A DNA stretch of 64,000 nt from Gordonia sp. PDNC005 (GCF_016919385.1 NZ_CP070351.1:248001-312000); one strand, 5' to 3'. Shown: positions 25,546 through 34,710, numbered from the stretch's first letter. Notes: generated by a model from the sequence alone, not told the origin. Translations and numbers: made by a program.

Positions 25546-25740
25546 ATGGACTCGGGGGTGGTCAAACGGGGAAGGCTGCTTGATGTCATTGGGCGACGCG
25601 AGCTCGATCGTCTGATCGCAGAAGGTTCACTGCTGCCGATCAGGCACGGCTGGCTGGCGGAGCCCTCCGCTGACTAAGCAGTGGTCAGGGCATTGCGGAT
25701 GGGCGGTGTCCTGAGCTGTGCATCCGCGCTGAGATCCGTC
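25546..25740 (+). pseudogene. Remnant of an AbiEi-antitoxin/DUF559-type gene
   Basis: An ATG at 25546 opens a 43-codon reading with VVKRGRLLDVIGRRELDRLI and IRHGWLAEPSAD, the N-terminal winged-helix pattern of AbiEi-like antitoxin/DUF559 proteins. It stops at TAA 25675-25677. The same frame then continues with AVVRALRMGGVLSCASALR, which is the expected next segment of that family. After about 25740 the similarity is lost as the sequence reaches the end of the convergent VWA gene. So the gene has both an in-frame stop and a missing 3' part. The family assignment is from pattern memory. Confidence 0.6.
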
Positions 25741-25808
25741 ACCGTTTCGCCGAAAGATGGCGCCTGTCAGCCGATGGTCGGATCAATGCGTGACGGATTC
25801 ACGGGCCG

Positions 25809-27401
25809 TCAGGCGCCTTCGACGCGGTACGACACCGCGCGGAGCAGGATGGCGCCGATGTCCTTCGGGTCGAGTGCGATGAAGGAGCTGCCGCCGGTGG
25901 CGTCGGAGATCTTCTTCAGTGCGTTCACGTCGGCGTCCTTCGAGATGCCGACGGTGATGATCGGGATTCGCCTGGCCGGGTTCTTCATGATGTTGAGCTC
26001 GGACACCAGTTGCTCCAGCGTGATGCTGTTGCCGTCCTCGTTCCGGCCGTCGGTCATGAGGATGACGCTGTTCGAGTACGCCGGGTCGTATGTCTCGTAC
26101 ACCTTTTTGAACGATGCGAGCGCGGTGTCGTACAGGCCGGTGCCGCCGTGCAGATTCGACAGACTGTTGTCGATCGCCGCTGCGAGGAGATCCTTGTTCG
26201 ACTTGCCGTCAGTGGTTCCGAGCACCGGACCGATCGGCACGACCTCGCGATAGGGGATGCCTTCGCCGCCGCGGTCACTGCTGAACTCCCAGTAGCCGAG
26301 GGACGTGTTGCGCGGGAACTTCGACAGTCCGAACACCGACGCGTCGCGAAGCAGTTCGGCGCGTGACTTGCCGCCCGCGTCCTGTTTCATCGAGCCGGAC
26401 ACGTCCTGGACCACGAGCGCACGGATCGGCAAGGTCAGCGCGGTCCACTTGCGCTGGATGTTGTCGACGAGCTGGCGGTTCGGCGGAACGATGATGTTGG
26501 CGTTCCCGACACCGCGGTTGTCGGGCAGGGGAGAACTGTCGGCGGGCCTGATGTTCTCGGACTCGCGGATCTTCTTGCCCTCGTCGGTCTGCAAGACAGA
26601 GGTGAGGGCGACGATGGCGTCGTCGGCAGGCGCCTCGCGGTCGCCCTGTGCGACGTTCGCGATGCGGTAGTCGAGGGCCACGGTGCCGGACTGCGGCACA
26701 GCCGCGTTGATCGCGGCGTCGGGCTCTGCCGCTTTGAAGGCCGCGAACACTCGTTCGGTGGTGAGGGCGAGGGACGGTTTGTCACTCGCGGCCATCGCCT
26801 TGAGGTCCGGCGCCCCGTCCTCGTCGTTCATGCGGAGAGCGCGCATCGTCAGGGTGTCGATGAGCTGTTGGTGGGTCATCGAGCCGGATGACATCTCCGC
26901 CAGCGCTCCGACGACGGCGGCGTTGCTGACGTCGCTCTTGGCGGGCGGGTCGACCCGCAATGCGGGCATCGTGAGGACCTTCGACCACGACGGCAGGTCC
27001 GGGAGTTGGTGGCCCGCGATGACGACGGGTGAGGTGCCGAGCGATGGGCCGATGTCCGACCACTTGCGCCCGAGCGTGTTGGCCACCTGGCGGACCCGAG
27101 TCGGCGACTCCGCAACCCAGATGTCAGGCGCTTCGGCCTGAGTGAGCCTGTCGTTGACGTGGCTGGCGGGAACGGCTTCGACGGTGTAATCGATGCAGTT
27201 GTTCTTCTCCGCCTGGTCGGCGAGCTGGGTGACGTATCCCCCGAGGTCGCCCTCGACGATGACCGAGATCGTGCTGACGTCGCCGCACTCGCCGTGCTTG
27301 GCATCCCAGACGGCGTAGGCGCCGCCGCAGAGTCCGACGACGAGCGCGATTGCGAGACCTGCGCGCAACCCTTTCTGGGGTGCGGTGGTGTGTTGGCCCA
27401 T
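25809..27401 (-). CDS. Membrane-anchored VWA domain protein with substrate-binding-like region
   Basis: A 530-residue protein. One membrane anchor or signal segment occupies about residues 11-32 (GLRAGLAIALVVGLCGGAYAVW), so the rest is outside the cell. Residues about 45-310 look like a solute-binding-protein fold. The C-terminal von Willebrand A domain has a MIDAS motif DVSGSM at 333-338 and TDGRNEDG later. VWA domains bind a metal ion and mediate protein contacts. I chose the ATG at 27401 because of a GAGGAG RBS. It seems monocistronic. Ligand and partner are unknown. Confidence 0.8.
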   Translation of the reverse strand: MGQHTTAPQKGLRAGLAIALVVGLCGGAYAVWDAKHGECGDVSTISVIVEGDLGGYVTQLADQAEKNNCIDYTVEAVPASHVNDRLTQAEAPDIWVAESPTRVRQVANTLGRKWSDIGPSLGTSPVVIAGHQLPDLPSWSKVLTMPALRVDPPAKSDVSNAAVVGALAEMSSGSMTHQQLIDTLTMRALRMNDEDGAPDLKAMAASDKPSLALTTERVFAAFKAAEPDAAINAAVPQSGTVALDYRIANVAQGDREAPADDAIVALTSVLQTDEGKKIRESENIRPADSSPLPDNRGVGNANIIVPPNRQLVDNIQRKWTALTLPIRALVVQDVSGSMKQDAGGKSRAELLRDASVFGLSKFPRNTSLGYWEFSSDRGGEGIPYREVVPIGPVLGTTDGKSNKDLLAAAIDNSLSNLHGGTGLYDTALASFKKVYETYDPAYSNSVILMTDGRNEDGNSITLEQLVSELNIMKNPARRIPIITVGISKDADVNALKKISDATGGSSFIALDPKDIGAILLRAVSYRVEGA

Positions 27402-27663
27402 ATTTATGGCTCTCCTCGCAAAAAAACGTCGTGAATGCGAAGAGGCTAGCGTATGCGGGTGAGTCAACGCACATGAGTCACGAGTCGTGGCGCATTTGGT
27501 TGTACTTCGCGTGTCGCCGCACGTCACAGTGTGCGGTCCGATGCACCGGCGAGAACGCCCTCGGTGGGTGGGATGTCCGCTAACCGGGCGTCAACAGCAA
27601 AACTGCTGACAGAATAATATGCAGGTACAAGTAGCAAATATGTCGCGCACGAACTGGTGCGAA

Positions 27664-28515
27664 TCAATCCCGCTGTCTGGTGACGGAGCGTTCGTACGCG
27701 TCCCTCGCGTTGGACCCGGAAACCGCCTCGACCTGATCCGGCACGGCGAAACGCATCATTCGATCGCGCAACGGCTGCGGCAGGATGCCGCTGATCGCGA
27801 TGAGCGGGCTGATCTTCCCCGGCACCCACACGTGGAAGCGGCGGGTGCCGAGAGCTGCGAGCACGGCGTCCGCAACGTCGTCGGGCTGGAGTAGGGCGAC
27901 CGAACCTGTCGCCGCGCCGGTGGCGAGTTCGGTGTCCACGACGGTCGGCATCACGATGGTCAACGTGACGCCACTGCGGCGGAGTTCCTCCCGGACGCCG
28001 GTGAGGTAGCCGAGCACCCCGTGCTTGGTGGCGGCGTAGGTCGACATTCCGGGCGGCGCGAGGCGGGACGCCGACGACGCGATGGTGATGATCTGTCCAC
28101 GGCCTCGGGTCCGCATGGCCGGGGCGGCGAGGCGCACGCCGCGGATCACTCCGAGCAGATTGACTGCGACCATCGCCTCCGATGCGGACGTCGGCTCGTC
28201 GTCGAACGAGCCCACCCACATCACTCCCGCGTTGTTGACGAGCACGTCGACCGGTCCCAGATCGGTGGCGACCGCGGTGAGGAATGCGGCGAACGACTCG
28301 TCGTCGGTCACGTCGAGCCGATAGCCGCGACCTCCGGGCACCGTGGACGCGGCCGCTGTGGCGGAGTCCGCGTCGAGATCACCGATCGCGACTCGCGCTC
28401 CGCCGGCGGCGAGACGCCGGGCCGTCGCGAGCCCGATCCCGCGTGCCGCGCCCGTCACCGCGATCACCAGACCGTCGACATCGGGCTGCTTGGACTTCAG
28501 GAGGGGGATTCGCAC
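27664..28515 (-). CDS. SDR family oxidoreductase
   Basis: A 283-residue classical short-chain dehydrogenase. The NAD(P) motif is TGAARGIG (about residues 21-28), followed by NNAG, catalytic Ser in IASSASR and YAATK. The Asp in GDLDAD after strand 2 points to NAD. A C-terminal extension of about 60 residues (HVWVPGKISPLIAISGILP) resembles those of membrane-associated lipid or steroid SDRs. It is a single gene, divergent from the VOC gene. Substrate unknown. Confidence 0.83.
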   Translation of the reverse strand: MRIPLLKSKQPDVDGLVIAVTGAARGIGLATARRLAAGGARVAIGDLDADSATAAASTVPGGRGYRLDVTDDESFAAFLTAVATDLGPVDVLVNNAGVMWVGSFDDEPTSASEAMVAVNLLGVIRGVRLAAPAMRTRGRGQIITIASSASRLAPPGMSTYAATKHGVLGYLTGVREELRRSGVTLTIVMPTVVDTELATGAATGSVALLQPDDVADAVLAALGTRRFHVWVPGKISPLIAISGILPQPLRDRMMRFAVPDQVEAVSGSNARDAYERSVTRQRD

Positions 28516-28658
28516 TCACTCATCATGTTGCCTCGGGCTGTGGCGCGCAACGGTGCGCAGTTCGCGACGCCGAACTGGAGGAAGATCTCGGCACGATTCG
28601 AAACACGGTGTCCGAAACGTTCATGACAGTCGACGCCGGCGCACATAGCGTGAGTGTC

Positions 28659-29054
28659 ATGACTTCTTCACCGCGACTGAACGCGATCAGCATCGTCTGC
28701 GACGACCTGTTGATCTCTCTCGACTTCTACCGGCTGCTCGGGCTGGACATTCCCGAGACCCCGGCCGATGCGCCGCATGTCGAGGTGGATCTCGGCGGCT
28801 TCCGCGTCCTGTTCGACCCGGTGTCGACGATCATGTCGTTCGATCCGGCGTGGACACGATCGGCGCCGGGGTCGTCGGCGATGAGCCTGGCGTTCGAGTG
28901 CTCGACTCCCGCCGAGGTGGACGCCGTCGCGGCGAAGGCCGCGGAACGCGGTGGTGAGGTGGCCAGGGCGCCGTTCGACGCGCCGTGGGGCCAGCGGTAC
29001 GCCACGGTCCGCGACCCCAACGGCAACGAGGTGGACCTCTACGCCGGCCTCTGA
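28659..29054 (+). CDS. VOC family protein
   Basis: A 131-residue protein with the glyoxalase/bleomycin-resistance pattern: AISIVCDDLLISLDFYRLLGL at the start and WGQRYATVRDPNGNEVDLYAGL at the end. It may bind a metal or sequester a small molecule. The start is uncertain: ATG 28659 is used here, but an in-frame ATG at 28623 would add 12 residues. Its 3' end overlaps the end of the convergent AraC gene by 16 bases. Confidence 0.75.
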   Translation: MTSSPRLNAISIVCDDLLISLDFYRLLGLDIPETPADAPHVEVDLGGFRVLFDPVSTIMSFDPAWTRSAPGSSAMSLAFECSTPAEVDAVAAKAAERGGEVARAPFDAPWGQRYATVRDPNGNEVDLYAGL

Positions 29055-29683
29055 CGAGACTGCCCAGGCCTGAACTGTGCCGGCCGACGACCCGTGAGCC
29101 GGACGATGTCGCGGTACAGGTGCGGGTAGTCGGCGTATCCGGCGGTCGCCGCAGCGTCGGACAGGTCGACGCCGGTCCGCACCAGATCGATGGCGCGGTC
29201 CGCCCGCAGAATCACTTGGAGCCGACGCGGACCGTACCCGAACGCTGCGACGGCTCTCCGGTGCAGCGTCCGTTCGGTGAGTCCTAGGCGATCGGCCACA
29301 TCGGCGACCGAAGCACCCGAGACCAGAGCCTGGACCGTGGGCGTCACCCATCGATCGACGTCCAGCCGTGATGCCGTCAGGCGGGCGCGCTCGGGAGTGC
29401 CGAGCGATCGGACGAGAGACGGCCCGACATCGGCGAGGGGCACCACCGAGTCGGTGAGTTCGTCGGCGGGGACACCGAGCAGCGAGGGCAGCAGCCCTGG
29501 GGCGAAGCGGATGCCGGAGATCTGCGAACCGGCTTTGCGAGTCACGGCCCGAGGGCCGGTGTCGGCGCCGGCAACCCAGACGCCGTCGTCGTCCCACACG
29601 AGGTCCATGCAGCCGTCCGGATAGACGAGGACGGATTCCTCGCCCACGCGGTGCGACCAGGACTCGATGCGGGGCATGGTCAT
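29039..29683 (-). CDS. AraC family transcriptional regulator
   Basis: A 214-residue regulator. The C-terminal AraC-type double helix-turn-helix (about residues 115-205) includes ASVADVADRLGLTERTLHRR and DAAATAGYADYPHLYRDIVRLTGRRPAQF. The N-terminal part (VYPDGCMDLVWDDDGVWVAG) is the effector domain found in many short actinobacterial AraC proteins. The ATG at 29683 overlaps the stop of the MFS gene (ATGA), so the transporter and regulator are translationally coupled and probably regulate one function. Confidence 0.83.
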   Translation of the reverse strand: MTMPRIESWSHRVGEESVLVYPDGCMDLVWDDDGVWVAGADTGPRAVTRKAGSQISGIRFAPGLLPSLLGVPADELTDSVVPLADVGPSLVRSLGTPERARLTASRLDVDRWVTPTVQALVSGASVADVADRLGLTERTLHRRAVAAFGYGPRRLQVILRADRAIDLVRTGVDLSDAAATAGYADYPHLYRDIVRLTGRRPAQFRPGQSRQRPA

Positions 29684-31260
29684 GCCTCGGGCGGGGCTGC
29701 CGCGTCGAGATCGCGCGGTGTGAACCATCCGAGGAACACCGCGCCCGCGGCGAGGACGCCGCCGAGCACCAGACATGCGGTCTGCATCGGTGGCAGGAAC
29801 GCCGCCTGCGCGCCCGACGTGATCGCTTCGGCCAGACGTGCACCTTCAGGCGGCAGGCTCTCGCTCACCTTGACCGCGCCCGCGAGCGACCCGCGGATCG
29901 CCTCCTCGGCGGCACTGGCGGCCGCGGGGTCCTGCATGCCGATCTGGGCCTTCGCTGCGTCTGCCGTCGCGCCGATCCGCTCCTCATAGCCTGCGGCCAT
30001 GATGCTGCCTGCGAGGGCGATGCCGATGGCTGCGCCGAGTTCGCGTGCGGTGTCGTTCACGGCAGAGCCGACGCCCTGATTGTCGAGCGGAGTGTTCGAC
30101 ATGATCGCGGTGGTCGACGGAGCCGTCGCGAGACCGATGCCGATCGCGCAGACGCCGAGCAGTGCGCCGACCTTCCAGTACTCGTCCGTATCGACGATTC
30201 CGAGAAGCAGCACACCGAGCGCGGCGATCGCCACGCCGACGCCGAGCACGAACTTCAGCGAATACCGCACCGCCACCCAGTTGCCGATCATCGCGAAGAC
30301 TCCGACGCCCGCCACCATCGGGAACAGGGCGACGGCGGATTTGAGCGGCGAGTACCCGAACACCAGCTGGAGCTGCTGGAGGACGAGGAAGAATACCCCG
30401 AACGACGCCAGGAACTGCAGGCCCACCGACAGTGAACCGGAGGCGAACGCGCGGTTCCGGAACAGGTCGACGTCGAGCAGGGGATCGGCCCGTCGGTGTT
30501 CGACGACGATGAACACCGCGACGAGTGCGACTCCGCCGATCAGGCAGACGAGGATCAGGGGATCGGCCCATCCGCGGTGCGGTGCTTCGAGAAGACCGAA
30601 CACCACACCCGCGACGGCGGCCATCGAGGTGAGGGAGCCGACGATGTCGAACCGGCCGGGATTCTCGTCTTTGGACGACCCGATGGTGAACGTCAGCGCG
30701 AGGACCGCGGTGGTCGAGATCGCGAACGTGATGAACACGGAGTGCCAGTGGAAGAAGTTGAGCAGCACCCCGGTGACGAAAAAGCCTGCGATCGCGCCCG
30801 CACCCGCGACTGCCGCCCAGATGCTGATTGCGACGGCGCGACGCTCGCGTGGCACACCCGCGGTGATCAGCGACAATGTCGTCGGCATGATGAGGGCGGC
30901 GCCTGCACCTGCGACGATGCGCGTCGCGATCAATTCGGTGGGACTGTCCACCCAGATCGCCGCCAGGGAGCCGATCCCGAAGATCACGAGTCCGACGAGC
31001 AGAACTCCGCGGCGACCGAATCGGTCACCGATCGCGCCTGCCGGAAGCAGGAGGGCGGCGAGCACCAGGGTGTAGCTGTCGAGGATCCACGTCATCTGTG
31101 AATTGGTCGATCCGGTGTCGGCGGCGATGCCGGGCAAGGCGGTGTTGAGGGCGGCCATGGCGGCGACGACCAGGCTCACCGCACTGCAGGCGATCAGGAT
31201 CAGCCACGCAGTCCGGAACGTCATCGACTTGTCATCTGTTCGATCGTCGACACGCACCAT
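29680..31260 (-). CDS. MFS drug transporter, DHA2 (EmrB/QacA, 14-TM) family
   Basis: A 526-residue integral membrane protein with about 14 hydrophobic segments. It has motif A GDRFGRRGVLLVG after TM2 and the TM5 motif C-like run AAVAGAGAIAGFFVTG. Its long loop before the last TM (YEERIGATADAAKA...) is common in actinobacterial QacA-type exporters. It would export hydrophobic compounds using the proton gradient. The ATG at 31260 follows AGGTGAAG. Just upstream, GTAAC direct repeats (about 31273-31300) may be an operator. The coupled AraC gene follows. Confidence 0.85.
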   Translation of the reverse strand: MVRVDDRTDDKSMTFRTAWLILIACSAVSLVVAAMAALNTALPGIAADTGSTNSQMTWILDSYTLVLAALLLPAGAIGDRFGRRGVLLVGLVIFGIGSLAAIWVDSPTELIATRIVAGAGAALIMPTTLSLITAGVPRERRAVAISIWAAVAGAGAIAGFFVTGVLLNFFHWHSVFITFAISTTAVLALTFTIGSSKDENPGRFDIVGSLTSMAAVAGVVFGLLEAPHRGWADPLILVCLIGGVALVAVFIVVEHRRADPLLDVDLFRNRAFASGSLSVGLQFLASFGVFFLVLQQLQLVFGYSPLKSAVALFPMVAGVGVFAMIGNWVAVRYSLKFVLGVGVAIAALGVLLLGIVDTDEYWKVGALLGVCAIGIGLATAPSTTAIMSNTPLDNQGVGSAVNDTARELGAAIGIALAGSIMAAGYEERIGATADAAKAQIGMQDPAAASAAEEAIRGSLAGAVKVSESLPPEGARLAEAITSGAQAAFLPPMQTACLVLGGVLAAGAVFLGWFTPRDLDAAAPPEA

Positions 31261-31341
31261 CACTTCACCTGTTTCATTTGTAACTTGTGTAACTGTAGTA
31301 ACACGGATCGTAGAGCCGAACATGAGTGGAAGTGGATCATC

Positions 31342-31476
31342 ATGGCTGCACAGCAGGTCGCATCATCGGCGCGGATCGAGAATGCGCGTCTCCACATCGG
31401 GCGAGTGTTGATTCTGTTGGCCGGAGTGATCGGCGTGATCGCCGCACTCCTGATCATCGTCACCAGCGCTGCCTGA
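31342..31476 (+). CDS. Small single-pass membrane protein
   Basis: A 44-residue protein: a polar N-terminus with Arg residues, then one hydrophobic helix (VLILLAGVIGVIAALLIIVTSA). The ATG at 31342 follows GGAAGTGGA at a usable distance. It diverges from the MFS gene. The family is not recognised. Gene reality rests on the start context and a following terminator. Confidence 0.5.
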   Translation: MAAQQVASSARIENARLHIGRVLILLAGVIGVIAALLIIVTSAA

Positions 31477-31497
31477 CCATAACTGACATTACGGCAG

Positions 31498-31530
31498 ACG
31501 CCGCCCGAAGCACAGAGCTTCGAGCGGCGC
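31498..31530. terminator. Bidirectional hairpin terminator
   Basis: Arms 31498-31510 and 31518-31530 pair at 11 of 13 positions around a 7-nt loop, between the small plus-strand gene and the convergent minus-strand DUF6918-like gene. Confidence 0.6.
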
Positions 31531-31554
31531 CTGAAACGGGAGTGACCGTGTGGG

Positions 31555-31986
31555 TCAGCCCGCGTACTTCTCGATGACGCCGCCCACCGCGGGGAGCGCC
31601 TCGACCACATAGTTCTTCGCCTTGCCGCGAACGGCCTTGTAAGCCTTCGACAGGGCCGCGGGAGCCGACTCGGTACGGCTGTCGGTCACTGCGAGGAGCG
31701 CCTCGGTGGCGGCGTCGCTGTTCGCCGCCAGATGCGCGCCGAACGCGGTGCCTGCGGGCTTCGAGTCCCACAGCGGTGAGAGCGCCGTCAGGAACTCGGG
31801 GAGCATCTTGTTGGTCGCACCGACCACCACGCCCGGCTTGAACTTCTGCGCCGCACCGTACGCGGCCTTCAGCGTCGTGCCGGACAGGCCCGACTGCTTC
31901 TTCACCTCCGCATCGATCACATCGGCGAAATCGGCGGCCATGGCCTCACGGTTGTCGTCGAGAACAGGAAGCAGAGACGTGGACAT
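31555..31986 (-). CDS. DUF6918-like helical protein
   Basis: A 143-residue protein predicted to be mostly helical, with no signal or membrane segment. Its pattern (VIDAEVKKQSGLSGTTLKAAYG, LTALSPLWD, LLAVTD, LSKAYKAVRGKAKNYVVEALP) recalls an uncharacterised actinobacterial family I know as DUF6918; the name is from memory. It has an AAAGGA RBS and begins 14 bases after hsd4B, so it is probably the last gene of the KstR-controlled kstD operon. Function unknown. Confidence 0.7.
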   Translation of the reverse strand: MSTSLLPVLDDNREAMAADFADVIDAEVKKQSGLSGTTLKAAYGAAQKFKPGVVVGATNKMLPEFLTALSPLWDSKPAGTAFGAHLAANSDAATEALLAVTDSRTESAPAALSKAYKAVRGKAKNYVVEALPAVGGVIEKYAG

Positions 31987-32000
31987 GCAAGTCCTTTCAA

Positions 32001-32861
32001 CTAGACAGTGCTGAAGATGACGTTGCCCAGGGCAGCCGCGCCGTCACGTTCGACGACGCTGGTTGTCGCGAGCAGTCGATCGCCATCTTCCCAGGCTTCG
32101 ATCCGAAGTGTCTCGCCGGGGAACACCACACCCGCGAAGGTCACCGAGTAATCGACCACCTTAGTCGCATCGCCGCCGTACACGGCGTCGATGACGGCGC
32201 GACAAACTGTGCCGTAGGTGCACAGACCGTGCAGGATCGGTCGCGGGAACCCCGCACCTTCGGCGAATGCAGGATCGCTGTGGAGCGGATTCCGGTCGCC
32301 GCACAGGCGGTACAACAGGGCCTGTTGGGGCAGGGTCGGCACGGTGATCACGTGGTCGGGCTCGCGGTCGGGGTAGTCGACCCGGTTCGACGTTCCGCGC
32401 TCGCCGCCGAAGCCGCCCTCACCTTTGGCGAAGATCGACGAACGGGTGGTCCACAAGGGCTCACCGGATTCGTCGACGGTCACGGCCTCCTGAACGATGA
32501 CGGCGGCCGAACCCTTGTCCTGCAGTTCGGAGATCCGAGTGCGGGTGGTCGCGGAGCCTGCCGCGGGGATCGGCCTGTGCACGCGGACCTGCTGGCTGCC
32601 GTGCACGACCTTCGCGAGGTTGATGTCGACGCCCGGGAACACGACCTTCGGCGCCTCGGTGGCGAAGAAGTTCGCGGCGACCGTCGCGAACGACGGCAGC
32701 GACTTGGGGGCCGCGTCGTCCACGTACTGCAGTCCGACGACGTCCATGGGGTCGGCGGCCGCGCCGACGGCGAGGTTGTACGACGCGATCTCACGAGCGG
32801 TCCACGAGAACGACTGCTCGCCGAGATCGGCGCCGAGAGCGATGGAGGGATCGATGGGCAT
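32001..32861 (-). CDS. hsd4B: Hsd4B-type MaoC-like 2-enoyl-CoA hydratase
   Basis: A 286-residue double hot-dog hydratase that closely follows M. tuberculosis Rv3538 (PIDP-ALGA at the start, IFAKGEGGFGGERG, LPQQALLYRLCGDRNPLHSDP). The hydratase-2 motif with catalytic Asp and His is in GDRNPLHSDPAFAEGAGFPRPILHGLCTYG. It hydrates steroid side-chain enoyl-CoAs during beta-oxidation. The start ATG is one base after the kstD stop. The kstD-hsd4B pairing is conserved with mycobacteria. Confidence 0.88.
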   Translation of the reverse strand: MPIDPSIALGADLGEQSFSWTAREIASYNLAVGAAADPMDVVGLQYVDDAAPKSLPSFATVAANFFATEAPKVVFPGVDINLAKVVHGSQQVRVHRPIPAAGSATTRTRISELQDKGSAAVIVQEAVTVDESGEPLWTTRSSIFAKGEGGFGGERGTSNRVDYPDREPDHVITVPTLPQQALLYRLCGDRNPLHSDPAFAEGAGFPRPILHGLCTYGTVCRAVIDAVYGGDATKVVDYSVTFAGVVFPGETLRIEAWEDGDRLLATTSVVERDGAAALGNVIFSTV

Positions 32862-32862
32862 G

Positions 32863-34560
32863 TCAGGCTCCTGCGTGAGTGACGTCGCCCTGGCGCGCCT
32901 TGTCGGCGGCGTCGAGGGCGGCTAGGTATCCGAAGACCATGGCGGGTCCGATGGTGGCGCCGGGGCCGGCGTACGTGTGGCCCATGACCGGCGCGCTGGT
33001 GTTGCCCGCGGCGTACAGGCCGTCGATGACGCTGCCGTCGGCGCGCAGTGCGCGTCCGGCGACGTCGGTGTCGATTCCGCCCTTGGTTCCGAGGTCGCCC
33101 GGAACCATCTTGACGGCGTAGAACGGGGCCTTGTCGACAACGCCGAGGTTCGGGTTCGGCTTGTTGGTCGGGTCGCCGTAGTAGTTGTCGTAACCGCTGA
33201 CGCCGCGACCGAATTCGCTGTCGACACCGCTGCGGGCGAAGCCGTTGAAGCGCTCGGTGGTGGCCGTCAGCGCGTCCACCGGGACGCCCATCTTCTCGGC
33301 CAACTCAGCGATGGTGCTCGCCTTGACGATCACACCCGACTCCAGCCAGCTGCGCGGGATCGGCTGCCGTGCGGGCAGTCCGGCGAAGAGATAGCGGTTG
33401 CGGCAGCGCTGGTCCATCACGAGCCAGGCCGGGATGTTGGCGCCGGGGCCGTCGCCTTGACCGAAGTCGCCGCCGTACATCTGGTGGCCCGCCTCGACGT
33501 AGGGGAGGGACTCGTTCATGAAGCGCACGCCGTGCTCGTTGACCATGAAGGTGCCCGGAACATTGCGCTCGGACAGCGCGAACCACGGGCCCTTGGGCAG
33601 CGGGATGGTCGGGCCCCACCAGGCGTCGTCCATCAGTGACACGTCGGCGCCTGCGTCGAGCGCCGCGCGGATCCCGTCGCCGGTGTTCGACGCGGCGCCC
33701 GTGGTCCACTCGGTGCCGATCGGTGCGCGCTGGTACTGCGCACGCATCTCGGCGTTGTGGTCGAAGCCTCCGCTGGCCATGATCACGCCGTACTTCGCGC
33801 GGATCTCGGCGGGCGCGCCGTCGGACTCGATCTTTGCGCCGACGACCTTCCCGTCCTCGACGATCAGGCCGGTGAGCGGAGTGCTCAGTCGGATGTCGAC
33901 GCCCGCTTTGCGGCAGCCGATCAGGAGCTCGGCGGCGAGCGCCGCGCCCATCGCGATCATCTTCTTGTTGCGGCTCTTGGACCAGGTGAAACGCCCGGCG
34001 ACCTTCGCCATCTTGGCGATGCCGCGCCAGTGGCGCATGCCCACATTCATCCACTTGTAGTCACTCTGCAGCACCACCATGTTGAGGGGCGCCTTGGTGT
34101 ACTGCGGGTGCAGCGTCGCGAGGTCGTCGCCCAGGAGGCGGGCGTCGAACGGGCGCGGCTCCACGCTGCGTCCACCGACGCGTCCGCCAGGCGCCTCCGG
34201 GTAGTAGTCCGAGTATCCCTTGACCCATTCCAGGTTCAGCGGGGAGTTCGCCATCAGATAGTCGAGCGCTTCTGGACCACGGTCGATGTAGGCGTCGATG
34301 CGGTCGGCGGGTGCATGCTCGCCGATGATCGAGTGCACGTAGGTGCGGGCCGCGTCGACGGTGTCCTCGACGCCGTCGCGCTTGAGGACACTGTTGTTCG
34401 GGATCCAGACGCCGCCGCCGGAACGGGAGGTGGAGCCGCCCCAGTACGGCGACTTCTCGATCAGGACGGTCTTGAGGCCCTTCGTCTTCGCGGTGAGCGC
34501 GGCTGCCAAGCCTGCCCCGCCCGCTCCCACGACGATGACGTCGAACTCTTCGGTGGCCAT
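32863..34560 (-). CDS. kstD: 3-ketosteroid-delta1-dehydrogenase
   Basis: A 565-residue flavoprotein closest in this window to M. tuberculosis KstD (Rv3537) and rhodococcal KstD3. It has FAD motif GAGGAG, then STSRSGGGVWIPNN. Catalytic equivalents are Tyr in GYSDYYPEAPGG, Tyr in NESLPYVEAG, and Tyr-x3-Gly in HTYAGPGATIGPAM. It desaturates C1-C2 of ring A, preferring 3-ketosteroids with a saturated or delta4 ring. RBS GAAGGGAA. A KstR box lies 41 bp upstream. First gene of the kstD-hsd4B-DUF6918 operon. Confidence 0.92.
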   Translation of the reverse strand: MATEEFDVIVVGAGGAGLAAALTAKTKGLKTVLIEKSPYWGGSTSRSGGGVWIPNNSVLKRDGVEDTVDAARTYVHSIIGEHAPADRIDAYIDRGPEALDYLMANSPLNLEWVKGYSDYYPEAPGGRVGGRSVEPRPFDARLLGDDLATLHPQYTKAPLNMVVLQSDYKWMNVGMRHWRGIAKMAKVAGRFTWSKSRNKKMIAMGAALAAELLIGCRKAGVDIRLSTPLTGLIVEDGKVVGAKIESDGAPAEIRAKYGVIMASGGFDHNAEMRAQYQRAPIGTEWTTGAASNTGDGIRAALDAGADVSLMDDAWWGPTIPLPKGPWFALSERNVPGTFMVNEHGVRFMNESLPYVEAGHQMYGGDFGQGDGPGANIPAWLVMDQRCRNRYLFAGLPARQPIPRSWLESGVIVKASTIAELAEKMGVPVDALTATTERFNGFARSGVDSEFGRGVSGYDNYYGDPTNKPNPNLGVVDKAPFYAVKMVPGDLGTKGGIDTDVAGRALRADGSVIDGLYAAGNTSAPVMGHTYAGPGATIGPAMVFGYLAALDAADKARQGDVTHAGA

Positions 34561-34601
34561 GTGTTTCCCTTCGACTTCCGTTCGGCGGACGCCGCCAAAA
34601 C

Positions 34602-34615
34602 TAGAACACGTTTCA
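34602..34615. promoter_or_regulatory. KstR box upstream of kstD
   Basis: TAGAACACGTTTCA matches TnnAACnnGTTnnA exactly, 42 bp upstream of the kstD ATG. Expected to repress the kstD-hsd4B operon until a steroid-CoA ligand appears. Confidence 0.82.
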
Positions 34616-34697
34616 GTACAGGGTAAACCACCCCACGGCGGACGCGGAAGGTCGGATGCCCGCCGAGTGGGATCGGCGGACGTTGACCCGGAAGGCC

Positions 34698-34710
34698 TTA
34701 TCTGAGATAA
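34698..34710. promoter_or_regulatory. 13-bp palindrome, candidate Rrf2 operator
   Basis: TTATCTGAGATAA is a perfect odd palindrome 35 bp upstream of the NmrA-like start codon. It stands out in a GC-rich background. The downstream pair NmrA-like/Rrf2 suggests autoregulation by the Rrf2 protein. Confidence 0.6.
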
